DNA of 64,000 bases from Helichrysum umbraculigerum (Eukaryota > Streptophyta > Magnoliopsida > Asterales > Asteraceae): assembly GCA_949592205.1 (NCBI GenBank), contig CATIUR010000003.1:143879259-143943258 (forward strand). The letters are read 5' to 3'. The stretch's first letter is position 1. Every line of letters begins with the position of its first letter. A model generated the notes under the pieces. The model searched no databases. It was not told the origin of the DNA and saw only the letters and a list, made by a program, of their open reading frames with translations. A program made the position numbers and the translations under genes. Shown here piece after piece: positions 43,287 to 54,029 of the stretch.

Positions 43287-45962
43287 TGTAACACCCCCAA
43301 ATTTGATGATTTGCGGAAGCTTGATTTGGGTGTTACTTAATCAATAACAAAGCACAAAGATATATAGCAAACGACTCTATATGCGTCGTTTTAACAAAAT
43401 ACATTGATACTGAAATGTTTACAACATTTAAAGCGTTACATAGCTCGAGTGTTAAATAAAATGAGATTTCAGTACATAAGTACTTATACAAAATATACTA
43501 ATGCAAGAAAATCTCAATAGTCTGCATGCTGACTCGAGCTAAATCCTGAGCAGAATCATCCTACTGCTGGGTACCTGCGATATATGCTAAAAGGTCAGCT
43601 ATAAAGCTGGTGAGCTCACAGGTTTGAAATCAGTTATATTGTATGAACCGCAAGATTTAAATAATGTATTGCATCCAGCAATAAAATAATGAATTGCATC
43701 CAGCAATTAAATAAATGAATTGCATCCAGCAATTTAATGATAATCATCGTGTATACAGCCATGAGCACATAGTTGAGCTTAACTCGAGGGCCGGGTCCCC
43801 TATAGAGAATTCCGGGCGAGGTGCCTCCACGAGTGCCTAATCAACACTCGTCTTCCCAAATATTAGTACGTCCGTTTACCCGGTTAGTGCTTGCTAACCC
43901 GAACGAGGAGGGTCAATCCTATATGGTACCATATACTAATATTCACGCTACAACGTATTAACAACTATGCTGACGGAGGACTTTAAATGATTAGTTTCGA
44001 AAAACTCATGTAGTATATGAAAAGTTTGTACTTGCGTTCACATGTTAAAAGTTTGAGCAGTATATCACACCCCTGGGTAAAACAGTAAAAGATGGGGCTA
44101 TGAGACTCACCTGAGTCTGAATGCGTTTAAACAAACGTAAGTTGATTAGCCAATATCGAAGTCCAAAGACTTGTAACCTGAGGGTGTCCATGACACGCGA
44201 TGGTTATAAATATGATTGGGTATCTAACAGATCACCCTAGTAGTTGTTCATCCAACTATAATGTCCAAATCTCCACTATTTGGTTGATATGTTTAAGTGT
44301 TTGAAAAGTGTACGGCCCGTTGGTGACGGTTTGAAATAATAAACTTTAAGTATTATTATCAAGTTATCGATGTTTTGCACTTACAAAAGTGTCTCAAAGT
44401 GTTTTATAAGTCGTATCGTATAAGTATTTGAAGTTATAAAAGTTCGACACTTAGTGAAATTAAAGTTGGAAAACCTGCTGTTTTATGCGACACTATATGC
44501 GTCACTAAGGATGTTCATGCGACACTACCGAAGTGTCGGGTTCAATGTCAGATTTAAAAGTATAGCGTCACTGGGCTAGTGTCGTGTGAAATAGTATGCG
44601 TCACTTCAGAAGTGACGGGTTCAGCATAACGGCGACACTTAAGCAGTGTCGTATAAGATAATGATTTCTGAGATTTAGGCGTCACTTAAGGAGTGACGTG
44701 TAGAATAGCGACACTTAAGAAGTGTCGGGTAAAAGAGTATAGCGGCACTCAGGGAGTGACGTAAAGTAGTGTCAAGTAACATATAGGGCGGCACTAGAGA
44801 AGTGTCGCTAAATAGTGTATGCGTCACTCTCGAAGTGACGGTGTGAGGGTTCGGATGACGTCATCAGTAGTACCGGACGTCACTTGTTTCTACTGAAAGT
44901 GTTAGGCTTCTACGGACAATAGCGACACTTACGAAGTGTCGCATGGTTTCTACCGAAGGTTATATGCTTGCGTCACTAAAGGAGTGACGGTATATGTTTG
45001 ATAGCGGCACTTAAGTAGTGACGCTATAGGGCGGCACTAGGCATAGCGACACTAAGTGACGCTAGTACTGTTTTTGGCATCTATGCGACACTTAAGCCTG
45101 TTCGACGGATTTCGAGCAAAAATCATGTTTTCGGGTTTCCGGTCGGTACAATATTTTTACCCAACCCTTCTAGGGACATTATGAGTTGTTATAAACAACT
45201 AAAACGTAAAAACATTTAAAAACGAGAGATTTCGGGATTTGTCGGAAACTTACAAAGTGTCGGATGAAAAATCCGAAAAGATAGGATGATAGATCGTGTC
45301 GCGGTGGTCGTGAATCTCTAAAAATCTTGAAGATCCGAAGTCGTTTGATATGTTTATTTTGCGTTTTTGATAGAATTTTGGAGGTGGAGGTGGTTGGTGT
45401 AATAGAAAGAAAAGAGAGAAAAGGTGAAAGAGAGAGAGAGAGAGAGAGTGCAGAAAGAGGGGGAATGGGGTTAAGTCCCCATTTTCGCTCCGCGTTCTCG
45501 TTCCGTGCGGTGTTCGTTTGCTCCGTCGTTTAAACGTTAAATAATTATTTTAAATATTAAATGGTACGTTTTAAAATACATATTATTACGCGATATTTTA
45601 TTTAAATATTTTATAAATCATTTATATTTGAGTTATAAGTTATAAGTTATTTTATTTAGTTTGCGCGTTTTATATTTAAATTGTAAAATTCTGATTGTAT
45701 GATACGAACGAATACGAAATATTATAATAATAATATTTTTGACATAATAACGTTATTTAATAAAATTTGTCACCAACGTCCATATAAAATTGAATCGAAA
45801 TACATTCGATTTAAATTGCGTACGATTTAACCAAATCGCATTTTCGTATATATTCAACAATATATATAATTCGATACATTAATTAGCCTAACAAGGAACT
45901 AATTACATGTATTAACATATGATTAGGCACTAATTACTAGTCCTAATTTGGCGGGTGTTACA
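43287..45962 (-). repeat. G3 3' LTR (2676 bp)
   Basis: TGTAAC...GTTACA. It has a (GA)n run near 45430-45448 and the hairpin array at 44487-45092. Both sides of the array align with the G1 LTR. Confidence 0.95.
44487..45092. repeat. G3 LTR array of CGACACT / CGTCACT hairpin motifs
   Basis: About thirty half-sites GCGACACT, GCGTCACT or GCGGCACT and their partners AGTGTCG or AGTGACG in 606 bp. Many pair as inverted repeats, for example CGACACTTAAGAAGTGTCG at 44709-44727 with 8-bp arms and a 3-base loop. Confidence 0.93.
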
Positions 45963-45974
45963 TTCTCCCCCTGT
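45963..45974 (-). other. G3 polypurine tract
   Basis: The minus-strand sequence ACAGGGGGAGAA abuts the 3' LTR. Confidence 0.88.
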
Positions 45975-45996
45975 TAGAAGAATTTCGTCCCGAAAT

Positions 45997-46809
45997 TTAG
46001 CTCGAAGTCGTGTTGGATGTAAAATCAGTAAAGAGTTGAGGATATTTGAGTCGCATTTGGTCTTCCCGTTCCCAGGTGAATTCCGGACCACGCCGCGAAT
46101 TCCATCTGACCTTGACGATGGGAATACGACTTTGTTTCAGTTGTTTGACCTCACGGTCCATAATCTCAGCGGGTTCCTCAACGAAATGTAGTTTATCGTC
46201 AACACGAATTTCATCTAGTGGAATAATAAGTGTCTCATCAGATAGACACTTCTTCAGATTTGAAATATGAAAAGTAGGGTGCACGCTGCTGAGTTCGGAT
46301 GGCAGCTGCAATCGATAAGCTACGGGGCCAATCCGTTCGAGGATCTCAAAAGGCCCGATGTACCGGGGATTCAACTTCCCGCGTTTGCCAAAACGGATGA
46401 CGCCTTTCCAAGGCGATACTTTCAAGAGTACTCGATCCCCAACTTGGAACTCGAGTGGTTTGCGTCTCACGTCAGCATAACTTTTCTGACGATCACGTGC
46501 GGCTTTAAGTCTGTTTTGGATTTCCACAATTTTCTCAGTGGTGGCGTGAATGATTTCAGGACCAGTGAGTTGACTATCTCCCACTTCAGTCCAACAGATC
46601 GGTGATCGGCACTTACGACCGTACAGTGCCTCAAATGGTGCAGCCTTAATGCTGGCGTGATAGCTGTTATTGTACGAGAATTCGCACAATGGTAGATGTT
46701 TTTCCCAGTTTGTACCGAAATCAACTACGCAGGCGCGTAGCATATCTTCCAAGGTTTGAATGGTTCGTTCACTTTGGCCATCGGTTTGGGGGTGGTATGC
46801 GGTACTCAT
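45997..46809 (-). pseudogene. pol: G3 integrase C-terminal part and chromodomain
   Basis: Starts just after the deletion, at MSTAYHPQTDGQSERT, which supplies the catalytic Glu, and runs through the integrase C-terminal segment (GPFEILERIGPVAYRL) to the chromodomain-like end (VKVRWNSRRGPEFTWERED). The second catalytic Asp (SDRDARF in G1 and G2) lies in the deleted piece. Confidence 0.92.
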
Positions 46810-49800
46810 AGCAACCGCTCGACGACTTGGGTAGTTTGGTTATGAAATCCATGGCAATTTGATCCCATTTCCATTCAGGGATTTCAGGTTGTTGAAGTAA
46901 ACCAGGAGGTTTCTGATGTTCGGTTTTGACTTTCGAGCAAATAAGACACTTGCTGACATACGTGGCGATTTCGGCTTTCATGTTTGGCCACCAATAAAAT
47001 TCCTTAATGCCATGGTACATCTTATCGGATCCAGGATGAATAGAATATTTAGACTTGTGAGCCTCGTCCATCACCAAGTCTCTTAGGTTCCCAAAACTGG
47101 GCAACCAGATTCGGTTTGAGAAATACCTAATCCCGTTAGGTCTGATTTCGAATTGTTTGTCAATGCCCCTCAAGGCTTCATCTTTGATGTTTTCAGTTTT
47201 CAGAGCTTCGATCTGAGCGGTATGAATTTGAATGGTAAGATCGTTATGAATGGTCATACTGAGGGCTCGGACTCGAAGTGGTTTAGGTCGTTCTTTTCGA
47301 CTGAGGGCATCAGCTACAACATTAGCCTTCCCTGGATGGTACTTGATCTCGCAATCGTAATCGGTAAGCAACTCGACCCATCGACGTTGCCTCATATTGA
47401 GATCCTTCTGATCGAAGATGTGTTGGAGACTTTTGTGGTCGGTAAAGATAGTGCACTTAGTGCCGTAGAGATAATGTCTCCAGATTTTGAGAGCAAAAAC
47501 GACAGCTCCAAGTTCGAGGTCATGAGTGGTGTAGTTCTTTTCGTGAATTTTCAGCTGTCGTGAGGCATAGGCAATAACTTTGTCTCGTTGCATCAGCACG
47601 CAACCAAGACCTTGGTGAGAAGCATCGCAGTATACCACGAAGTCATCGGTGCCTTCGGGTAGGGATAGAATTGGAGCACTGCAAAGCTTTTGTTTCAGAA
47701 GTTGGAACGCTGACTCTTGTTTCTCGGTCCAATCGAACTTTTTGTCCTTCTGAGTCAGTACTGTGAGTGATTGAGCTATTTTGGAGAAATTTTCGATAAA
47801 TCGTCGATAATACCCAGCAAGACCCAAGAATTGTCGTACTTCAGTTGCAGAGGTGGGTGCTTGCCAGTCTTTGATAGCCTCGATCTTTGATGGGTCCACG
47901 TGAATTCCCTGACTGTCAATCACGTGACCAAGAAATTGAACGGTCTGAATCCAGAACTCACACTTAGAGAATTTGGCATAAAGCTCCTCGTGTCTAAGTA
48001 GTTCAAGGATGGTTTTGAGGTGTTGCGCATGTTCTTGCTCGTTGCGCGAGTAAATGAGTATGTCATCGATAAAGACAATGACAAACTTGTCGAGATAAGG
48101 TTTGCACACCCGGTTCATGAGGTCCATAAATACAGCCGGTGCGTTGGTTAGGCCGAAGGGCATCACTTGAAATTCGTAGTGCCCGTAACGAGTTCTGAAA
48201 GCAGTTTTCGGAATATCGGTGTCGCTAACTCGTAATTGATGATAACCTGATCGCAGGTCGATTTTTGAGTAAATACTTGAACCCTGAAGTTGGTCGAATA
48301 GATCATCAATGCGAGGAAGTGGATAACGGTTCTTGACGGTCAATTTGTTCAACTCTCGATAGTCGATGCACATTCGAAATGAACCGTCCTTCTTTTTGAC
48401 AAATAAGACCGGAGCTCCCCAAGGTGAAGAACTCGGTCTAATTAATCCTCGATCCAGAAGTTCCTGTAACTGGGAGGACAACTCCTGAAGTTCGGATGGG
48501 GCTAAACGGTATGGTGCGCGGGCCACCGGTGCGGCACCCGGCACGAGATCAATTGAGAACTCAACCTGTCTAGGTGGAGGTAAACCAGGTAGTTCTTCCG
48601 GAAAGACTTCGGGAAAGTCTCGAACAATCGGCACATCCTCAAGTCGCTTCTCCTCCGACTTCTTCTCGGTGATGTGTGCAAGTATGGCAGGGTAACCCTT
48701 TCTCAGAAATTTTCGGGTTTTTAAGCAGGATATTATATTGAGTCCCGTCCCGCCAGTCTCCCCCTGTATGATCAAGGTTCCACCAACGGCGAGTGGGATA
48801 CGGACAATTTTATCGTGACAAACGATTTCAGCTCGATGTTTGGACAACCAGTCCATTCCAATAATGACGTCGAAACTGCCGATTTCAATGGGTATAAGGT
48901 CGATCAAGAAGGTTTCGTCAGCTAGGTTTAAAGTGCAATTAGGTATCACACTGGTGGTTTCTACAAGTTTTCCATTTGCTAGCTCTACAGTGTACTTAAC
49001 ATCTAAGGCAACAGGAGTGATGTCAAGTAATGGGCAAAAATCATCGGAGATAAAGCTTCTATCAGCACCAGTATCAAATAGAACAGAAGCAGTTAAGTTG
49101 TTGAGGAGGAACATACCCGAGACCACATTCGGGTCCTGGCGGGCGTCCCCAGATTTGATGACGAAAGCTCTGCTGCGGGTGTTGTTGTTGTTGCTGCTGC
49201 GGTTGTTGTTGTTGTTGTTGTTGCGATTCTTCAGTTTTGGGCATGTATCCCTGAAATGCCCGGGGTTTCCACACTCAAAACATACTTTGGGTGGTCTGGT
49301 GTTGTTGTTGGAATTGTTGTTGGCGGGAGAGCGGCAATCTTTAGTGAGGTGGCCGTACCTCTTGCAGTTGTTGCAAAAGGGACCACAGGAACCCTCATGG
49401 TGACGGCTGCACTTGGGACAATATGGTTTGCTCCCAGTGTAACCCCGGATGATGTCAGTGGTGGTGTTGTAGGCTTTGATGGTATCGGGTTTCTTGTTTT
49501 GTTGGTTTGAGTGGTTGTTGTTGTCAGACCACTTGCGTTTGTTGTTTTGGGAGGATGAAGTGGGTGGTTCAGAATCTTGGCTCATAGACATCAGGTCTTG
49601 GGCCAATGAGATTGCACCGTCAATGGTGGGTGGTTTGGAAGAGATGACGTGTCCCCGAACAAAATCAGGGAGACCAAGGGCGTACTTCCTGATTTTATCA
49701 GGTTCAGTGCTTACCATAGCTGGGCGGAGGGCAGCTAGTTGTTGAAACCTGGTGGTATAACCATCGATGTCACCACCCTGAACCTTTAAGTTCCAGAACT

Positions 49801-50239
49801 CCTCATCTAGCTTCTGGAGTTTGGCGATAGAGCAGTACTTGGCAGTGAGTTTGGCTTTCAATTCCTCCCAAGTGATTTGGTAGGCAATGTCAGCACTCAC
49901 TGATTGGGTATATGAATTCCACCAAGAGTGGGCATCATCTTCAAGAGAGCAGGTGGCGAAGTTTACTTTGTCATTCTCCGCGCATTTACTGACACGGAAA
50001 ACAGTTTCCATTTTCTCGAACCATCTGATCAGTCCGATGGCTCCTTCAGAACCCTTGAAACTCGAGGGTTTGCAGCTTTGGAAGTCCTTGTAAGAACAAG
50101 GTTTGGCGGCAGAGGTTCCAGCGGTATCGCTGTTTGGTGTGGAGTTTGGTGGGGTATTCCGAGCTAAGGCTTCAGTAACAGCCTGGGTTATGAGTGAAGT
50201 AATCTGTGCATCGGTGTAAGGTCTGGTCTTCGGCGGCAT
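46769..50239 (-). CDS. gag-pol: G3 Gag-Pol (Gag, protease, RT, RNaseH, integrase start)
   Basis: A single frame of 1156 codons from the ATG at 50239 (MPPKTRPYTDAQ). The Gag capsid domain (LIRWFEKMETVFRVSKC, CSLEDDAHSWWNS) is followed by three zinc-knuckle-like motifs (CPKCSRHHEGSC, CNNCKRYGHLTKDC, CFECGNPGHFRDTC), protease with LFDTGADRSFI near residue 390, RT with the catalytic FIDDILIYSR near 725, RNaseH (YCDASHQGLGC, FTDHKSLQHIF) and the integrase zinc region and first Asp (MDFITKLPKS). The frame is shifted at about 46820 by a deletion of roughly 240 bp and ends in unrelated residues. Gag, protease, RT and RNaseH look intact. Confidence 0.94.
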   Translation of the reverse strand: MPPKTRPYTDAQITSLITQAVTEALARNTPPNSTPNSDTAGTSAAKPCSYKDFQSCKPSSFKGSEGAIGLIRWFEKMETVFRVSKCAENDKVNFATCSLEDDAHSWWNSYTQSVSADIAYQITWEELKAKLTAKYCSIAKLQKLDEEFWNLKVQGGDIDGYTTRFQQLAALRPAMVSTEPDKIRKYALGLPDFVRGHVISSKPPTIDGAISLAQDLMSMSQDSEPPTSSSQNNKRKWSDNNNHSNQQNKKPDTIKAYNTTTDIIRGYTGSKPYCPKCSRHHEGSCGPFCNNCKRYGHLTKDCRSPANNNSNNNTRPPKVCFECGNPGHFRDTCPKLKNRNNNNNNNRSSNNNNTRSRAFVIKSGDARQDPNVVSGMFLLNNLTASVLFDTGADRSFISDDFCPLLDITPVALDVKYTVELANGKLVETTSVIPNCTLNLADETFLIDLIPIEIGSFDVIIGMDWLSKHRAEIVCHDKIVRIPLAVGGTLIIQGETGGTGLNIISCLKTRKFLRKGYPAILAHITEKKSEEKRLEDVPIVRDFPEVFPEELPGLPPPRQVEFSIDLVPGAAPVARAPYRLAPSELQELSSQLQELLDRGLIRPSSSPWGAPVLFVKKKDGSFRMCIDYRELNKLTVKNRYPLPRIDDLFDQLQGSSIYSKIDLRSGYHQLRVSDTDIPKTAFRTRYGHYEFQVMPFGLTNAPAVFMDLMNRVCKPYLDKFVIVFIDDILIYSRNEQEHAQHLKTILELLRHEELYAKFSKCEFWIQTVQFLGHVIDSQGIHVDPSKIEAIKDWQAPTSATEVRQFLGLAGYYRRFIENFSKIAQSLTVLTQKDKKFDWTEKQESAFQLLKQKLCSAPILSLPEGTDDFVVYCDASHQGLGCVLMQRDKVIAYASRQLKIHEKNYTTHDLELGAVVFALKIWRHYLYGTKCTIFTDHKSLQHIFDQKDLNMRQRRWVELLTDYDCEIKYHPGKANVVADALSRKERPKPLRVRALSMTIHNDLTIQIHTAQIEALKTENIKDEALRGIDKQFEIRPNGIRYFSNRIWLPSFGNLRDLVMDEAHKSKYSIHPGSDKMYHGIKEFYWWPNMKAEIATYVSKCLICSKVKTEHQKPPGLLQQPEIPEWKWDQIAMDFITKLPKSSSGCYEYRIPPPNRWPK

Positions 50240-50528
50240 GATTCTTCAATAAAAGAAATGAAGATACATGAGATTTTGCAAGAAATTTGTATTTATCTCA
50301 GATGTACATGTATAAAAGCAGTAATACATAACATCAACAGGAGTAATGGCAATTAACATGAGTTGAAACAGCAAAGGATATTTGATAGATGATACGAGTT
50401 CAAAGGTTTCATCCTACAGATGTATTACAAAAGATGTCGGGAATTGTTACATCCGACCGAATTATAGAGTAGCGCGTAGATAGTTACTAGATTACAGGAT
50501 AGATTACAAGACAAAGACTACACTAGTC

Positions 50529-51014
50529 TTAACCTAGATTAATTTGTTCCATCATCGTGACAAGACGGTCCACAGTGTTTGCAAGCCTGCTAGCCTGTCG
50601 GGCGTTGTCTTCTGCCAGTGTTAGTCGTTGTGTTAGTCCACGCGCATATTCTTCTGCCTCAAGTGAGCGTTGCACACATTCATCCATCCTTTGTTGCAGA
50701 AGGGCATTTTCCACCCTTATTTCTATTATTTGGTTGCGAAGGACATCCATGTTGTTGTTCGTGGTTTCAAGGTCATCGGAGACTTGTTCTATGCGTTCGA
50801 GGGATGTAAGTCTCCAGTTTTCGTTGGTTTCCTGCAACACGACATCCATGGTGCGAAGTCGTTGCTCGTGTTGGTTCACCCTAGCAGCTAAAGCCGGTAA
50901 GGTGGAGTGAGTGGGGTACGGGCCAGCTCGAGGCAACCTGGAGTTCCTCCTTGCTACCCTTGGGTTTTGCGACCCGGATTGAGAACGAGATGAATTTGAT
51001 GGAGTGTTTGCCAT
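50529..51014 (-). CDS. G3 leader ORF, 161 residues, coiled coil
   Basis: An ATG-started ORF between the PBS and gag. The N-terminal 35 residues are Ser/Arg/Pro-rich and basic (MANTPSNSSRSQSGSQ, RVARRNSRLPRAG). The rest has heptad-like Leu, Ile and Val spacing typical of a coiled coil (residues about 45-155). I recognise no domain. G1 has an ORF of similar length in the same place but of different sequence type. A basic tail plus a dimerising helix would suit a nucleic-acid-binding factor; that is speculation. Confidence 0.6.
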   Translation of the reverse strand: MANTPSNSSRSQSGSQNPRVARRNSRLPRAGPYPTHSTLPALAARVNQHEQRLRTMDVVLQETNENWRLTSLERIEQVSDDLETTNNNMDVLRNQIIEIRVENALLQQRMDECVQRSLEAEEYARGLTQRLTLAEDNARQASRLANTVDRLVTMMEQINLG

Positions 51015-51327
51015 TTCTGAGACAAAGCGTTAGTAAGATTGAGGCCTATATTCATATAGCTCCTATATAATATAGCCTATTGAGTGTCTAGCATAAACAT
51101 GTTTGAGTCTCGGTTCTCTCGAGGTCAGAGTCTTCTATTGTACCCTGTTCAGTCATAACTACCTTCAGATCTTACATCATCTTTGCTTAATTGTACATAG
51201 TTGATCAGGCTATGTTAAATTAAACTCGTATGCTGTAATCTCTGAACCAGTCATACCTAATAAGGAATACTGCCTAATGGTCATAGTCTAGGCTCACTAA
51301 ATGCAACCTAGTTCACTATAACCTTAG

Positions 51328-51339
51328 GCTCTGATACCA
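51328..51339 (-). other. G3 primer binding site (initiator tRNA-Met)
   Basis: The minus-strand sequence TGGTATCAGAGC lies three bases inside the 5' LTR. Confidence 0.92.
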
Positions 51340-51342
51340 ATC

Positions 51343-54029
51343 TGTAACACCCCCAAATTTGATGATTTGCGGAAGCTTGATTTGGGTGTTACTTAATCAA
51401 TAACAAAGCACAAAGATATATAGCAAACGACTCTATATGCGTCGTTTTAACAAAATACATTGATACTGAAATGTTTACAACATTTAAAGCGTTACATAGC
51501 TCGAGTGTTAAATAAAATGAGATTTCAGTACATAAGTACTTATACAAAATATACTAATGCAAGAAAATCTCAATAGTCTGCATGCTGACTCGAGCTAAAT
51601 CCTGAGCAGAATCATCCTACTGCTGGGTACCTGCGATATATGCTAAAAGGTCAGCTATAAAGCTGGTGAGCTCACAGGTTTGAAATCAGTTATATTGTAT
51701 GAACCGCAAGATTTAAATAATGTATTGCATCCAGCAATAAAATAATGAATTGCATCCAGCAATTAAATAAATGAATTGCATCCAGCAATTTAATGATAAT
51801 CATCGTGTATACAGCCATGAGCACATAGTTGAGCTTAACTCGAGGGCCGGGTCCCCTATAGAGAATTCCGGGCGAGGTGCCTCCACGAGTGCCTAATCAA
51901 CACTCGTCTTCCCAAATATTAGTACGTCCGTTTACCCGGTTAGTGCTTGCTAACCCGAACGAGGAGGGTCAATCCTATATGGTACCATATACTAATATTC
52001 ACGCTACAACGTATTAACAACTATGCTGACGGAGGACTTTAAATGATTAGTTTCGAAAAACTCATGTAGTATATGAAAAGTTTGTACTTGCGTTCACATG
52101 TTAAAAGTTTGAGCAGTATATCACACCCCTGGGTAAAACAGTAAAAGATGGGGCTATGAGACTCACCTGAGTCTGAATGCGTTTAAACAAACGTAAGTTG
52201 ATTAGCCAATATCGAAGTCCAAAGACTTGTAACCTGAGGGTGTCCACGACGCGCGATGGTTATAAATATGATTGGGTATCTAACAGATCACCCTAGTAGT
52301 TGTTCATCCAACTATAATGTCCAAATCTCCACTATTTGGTTGATATGTTTAAGTGTTTGAAAAGTGTACGGCCCGTTGGTGACGGTTTGAAATAATAAAC
52401 TTTAAGTATTATTATCAAGTTATCGATGTTTTGCACTTACAAAAGTGTCTCAAAGTGTTTTATAAGTCGTATCGTATAAGTATTTGAAGTTATAAAAGTT
52501 CGACACTTAGTGAAATTAAAGTTGGAAAACCTGCTGTTTTATGCGACACTATATGCGTCACTAAGGATGTTCATGCGACACTACCGAAGTGTCGGGTTCA
52601 ATGTCAGATTTAAAAGTATAGCGTCACTGGGCTAGTGTCGTGTGAAATAGTATGCGTCACTTCAGAAGTGACGGGTTCAGCATAACGGCGACACTTAAGC
52701 AGTGTCGTATAAGATAATGATTTCTGAGATTTAGGCGTCACTTAAGGAGTGACGTGTAGAATAGCGACACTTAAGAAGTGTCGGGTAAAAGAGTATAGCG
52801 GCACTCAGGGAGTGACGTAAAGTAGTGTCAAGTAACATATAGGGCGGCACTAGAGAAGTGTCGCTAAATAGTGTATGCGTCACTCTCGAAGTGACGGTGT
52901 GGGGGTTCGGATGACGTCATCAGTAGTACCGGACGTCACTTGTTTCTACTGAAAGTGTTAGGCTTCTACGGACAATAGCGACACTTACGAAGTGTCGCAT
53001 GGTTTCTACCGAAGGTTATATGCTTGCGTCACTAAAGGAGTGACGGTATATGTTTGATAGCGGCACTTAAGTAGTGACGCTATAGGGCGGCACTAGGCAT
53101 AGCGACACTAAGTGACGCTAGTACTGTTTTTGGCATCTATGCGACACTTAAGCCTGTTCGACGGATTTCGAGCAAAAATCATGTTTTCGGGTTTCCGGTC
53201 GGTACAATATTTTTACCCAACCCTTCTAGGGACATTATGAGTTGTTATAAACAACTAAAACGTAAAAACATTTAAAAACGAGAGATTTCGGGATTTGTCG
53301 GAAACTTACAAAGTGTCGGATGAAAAATCCGAAAAGATAGGATGATAGATCGTGTCGCGGTGGTCGTGAATCTCTAAAAATCTTGAAGATCCGAAGTCGT
53401 TTGATATGTTTATTTTGCGTTTTTGATAGAATTTTGGAGGTGGAGGTGGTTGGTGTAATAGAAAGAAAAGAGAGAAAAGGTGAAAGAGAGAGAGAGAGAG
53501 TGCAGAAAGTGAGGGGAAAAAGGGAGGGGGAATGGGGTTAAGTCCCCATTTTCGCTCCGCGTTCTCGTTCCGTGCGGTGTTCGTTTGCTCCGTCGTTTAA
53601 ACGTTAAATAATTATTTTAAATATTAAATGGTACGTTTTAAAATACATATTATTACGAGATATTTTATTTAAATATTTTATAAATCATTTATATTTGAGT
53701 TATAAGTTATAAGTTATTTTATTTAGTTTGCGCGTTTTATATTTAAATTGTAAAATTCTGATTGTATGATACGAACGAATACGAAATATTATAATAATAA
53801 TATTTTTGACATAATAACGTTATTTAATAAAATTTGTCACCAACGTCCATATAAAATTGAATCGAAATACATTCGATTTAAATTGCGTACGATTTAACCA
53901 AATCGCATTTTCGTATATATTCAACAATATATATAATTCGATACATTAATTAGCCTAACAAGGAACTAATTACATGTATTAACATATGATTAGGCACTAA
54001 TTACTAGTCCTAATTTGGCGGGTGTTACA
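51343..54029 (-). repeat. G3 5' LTR (2687 bp)
   Basis: Eleven bases longer than the 3' copy, owing to the GA-rich stretch near 53480-53530; otherwise nearly identical. Confidence 0.95.
52543..53148. repeat. G3 hairpin array, 5' LTR copy
   Basis: The same array at the same offset in the second LTR, with one single-base difference noted in it. Confidence 0.93.

Larger units (their letters stand above)
43287..54029 (-). mobile_element. G3: Tekay-like chromovirus inserted in G2 RT
   Basis: A 10.74-kb element on the minus strand, with LTRs of 2676 bp (3') and 2687 bp (5') and target duplication TGATC (43282-43286, 54030-54034). Order: LTR, initiator tRNA-Met PBS, 161-codon leader ORF, Gag-Pol, PPT, LTR. 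The LTRs differ by a few substitutions and one length change in a GA-rich stretch (near 45425-45465). The pol is closely related to that of G1. It is defective through a deletion in integrase. Confidence 0.94.

Noticed and set aside
48840..49403. 187-codon plus-strand ORF and neighbouring ones over G3 gag
   Set aside because: Shadow frames of the Gag-Pol coding strand; Leu- and Val-rich repeats come from the antisense of Asn and Gln codons.
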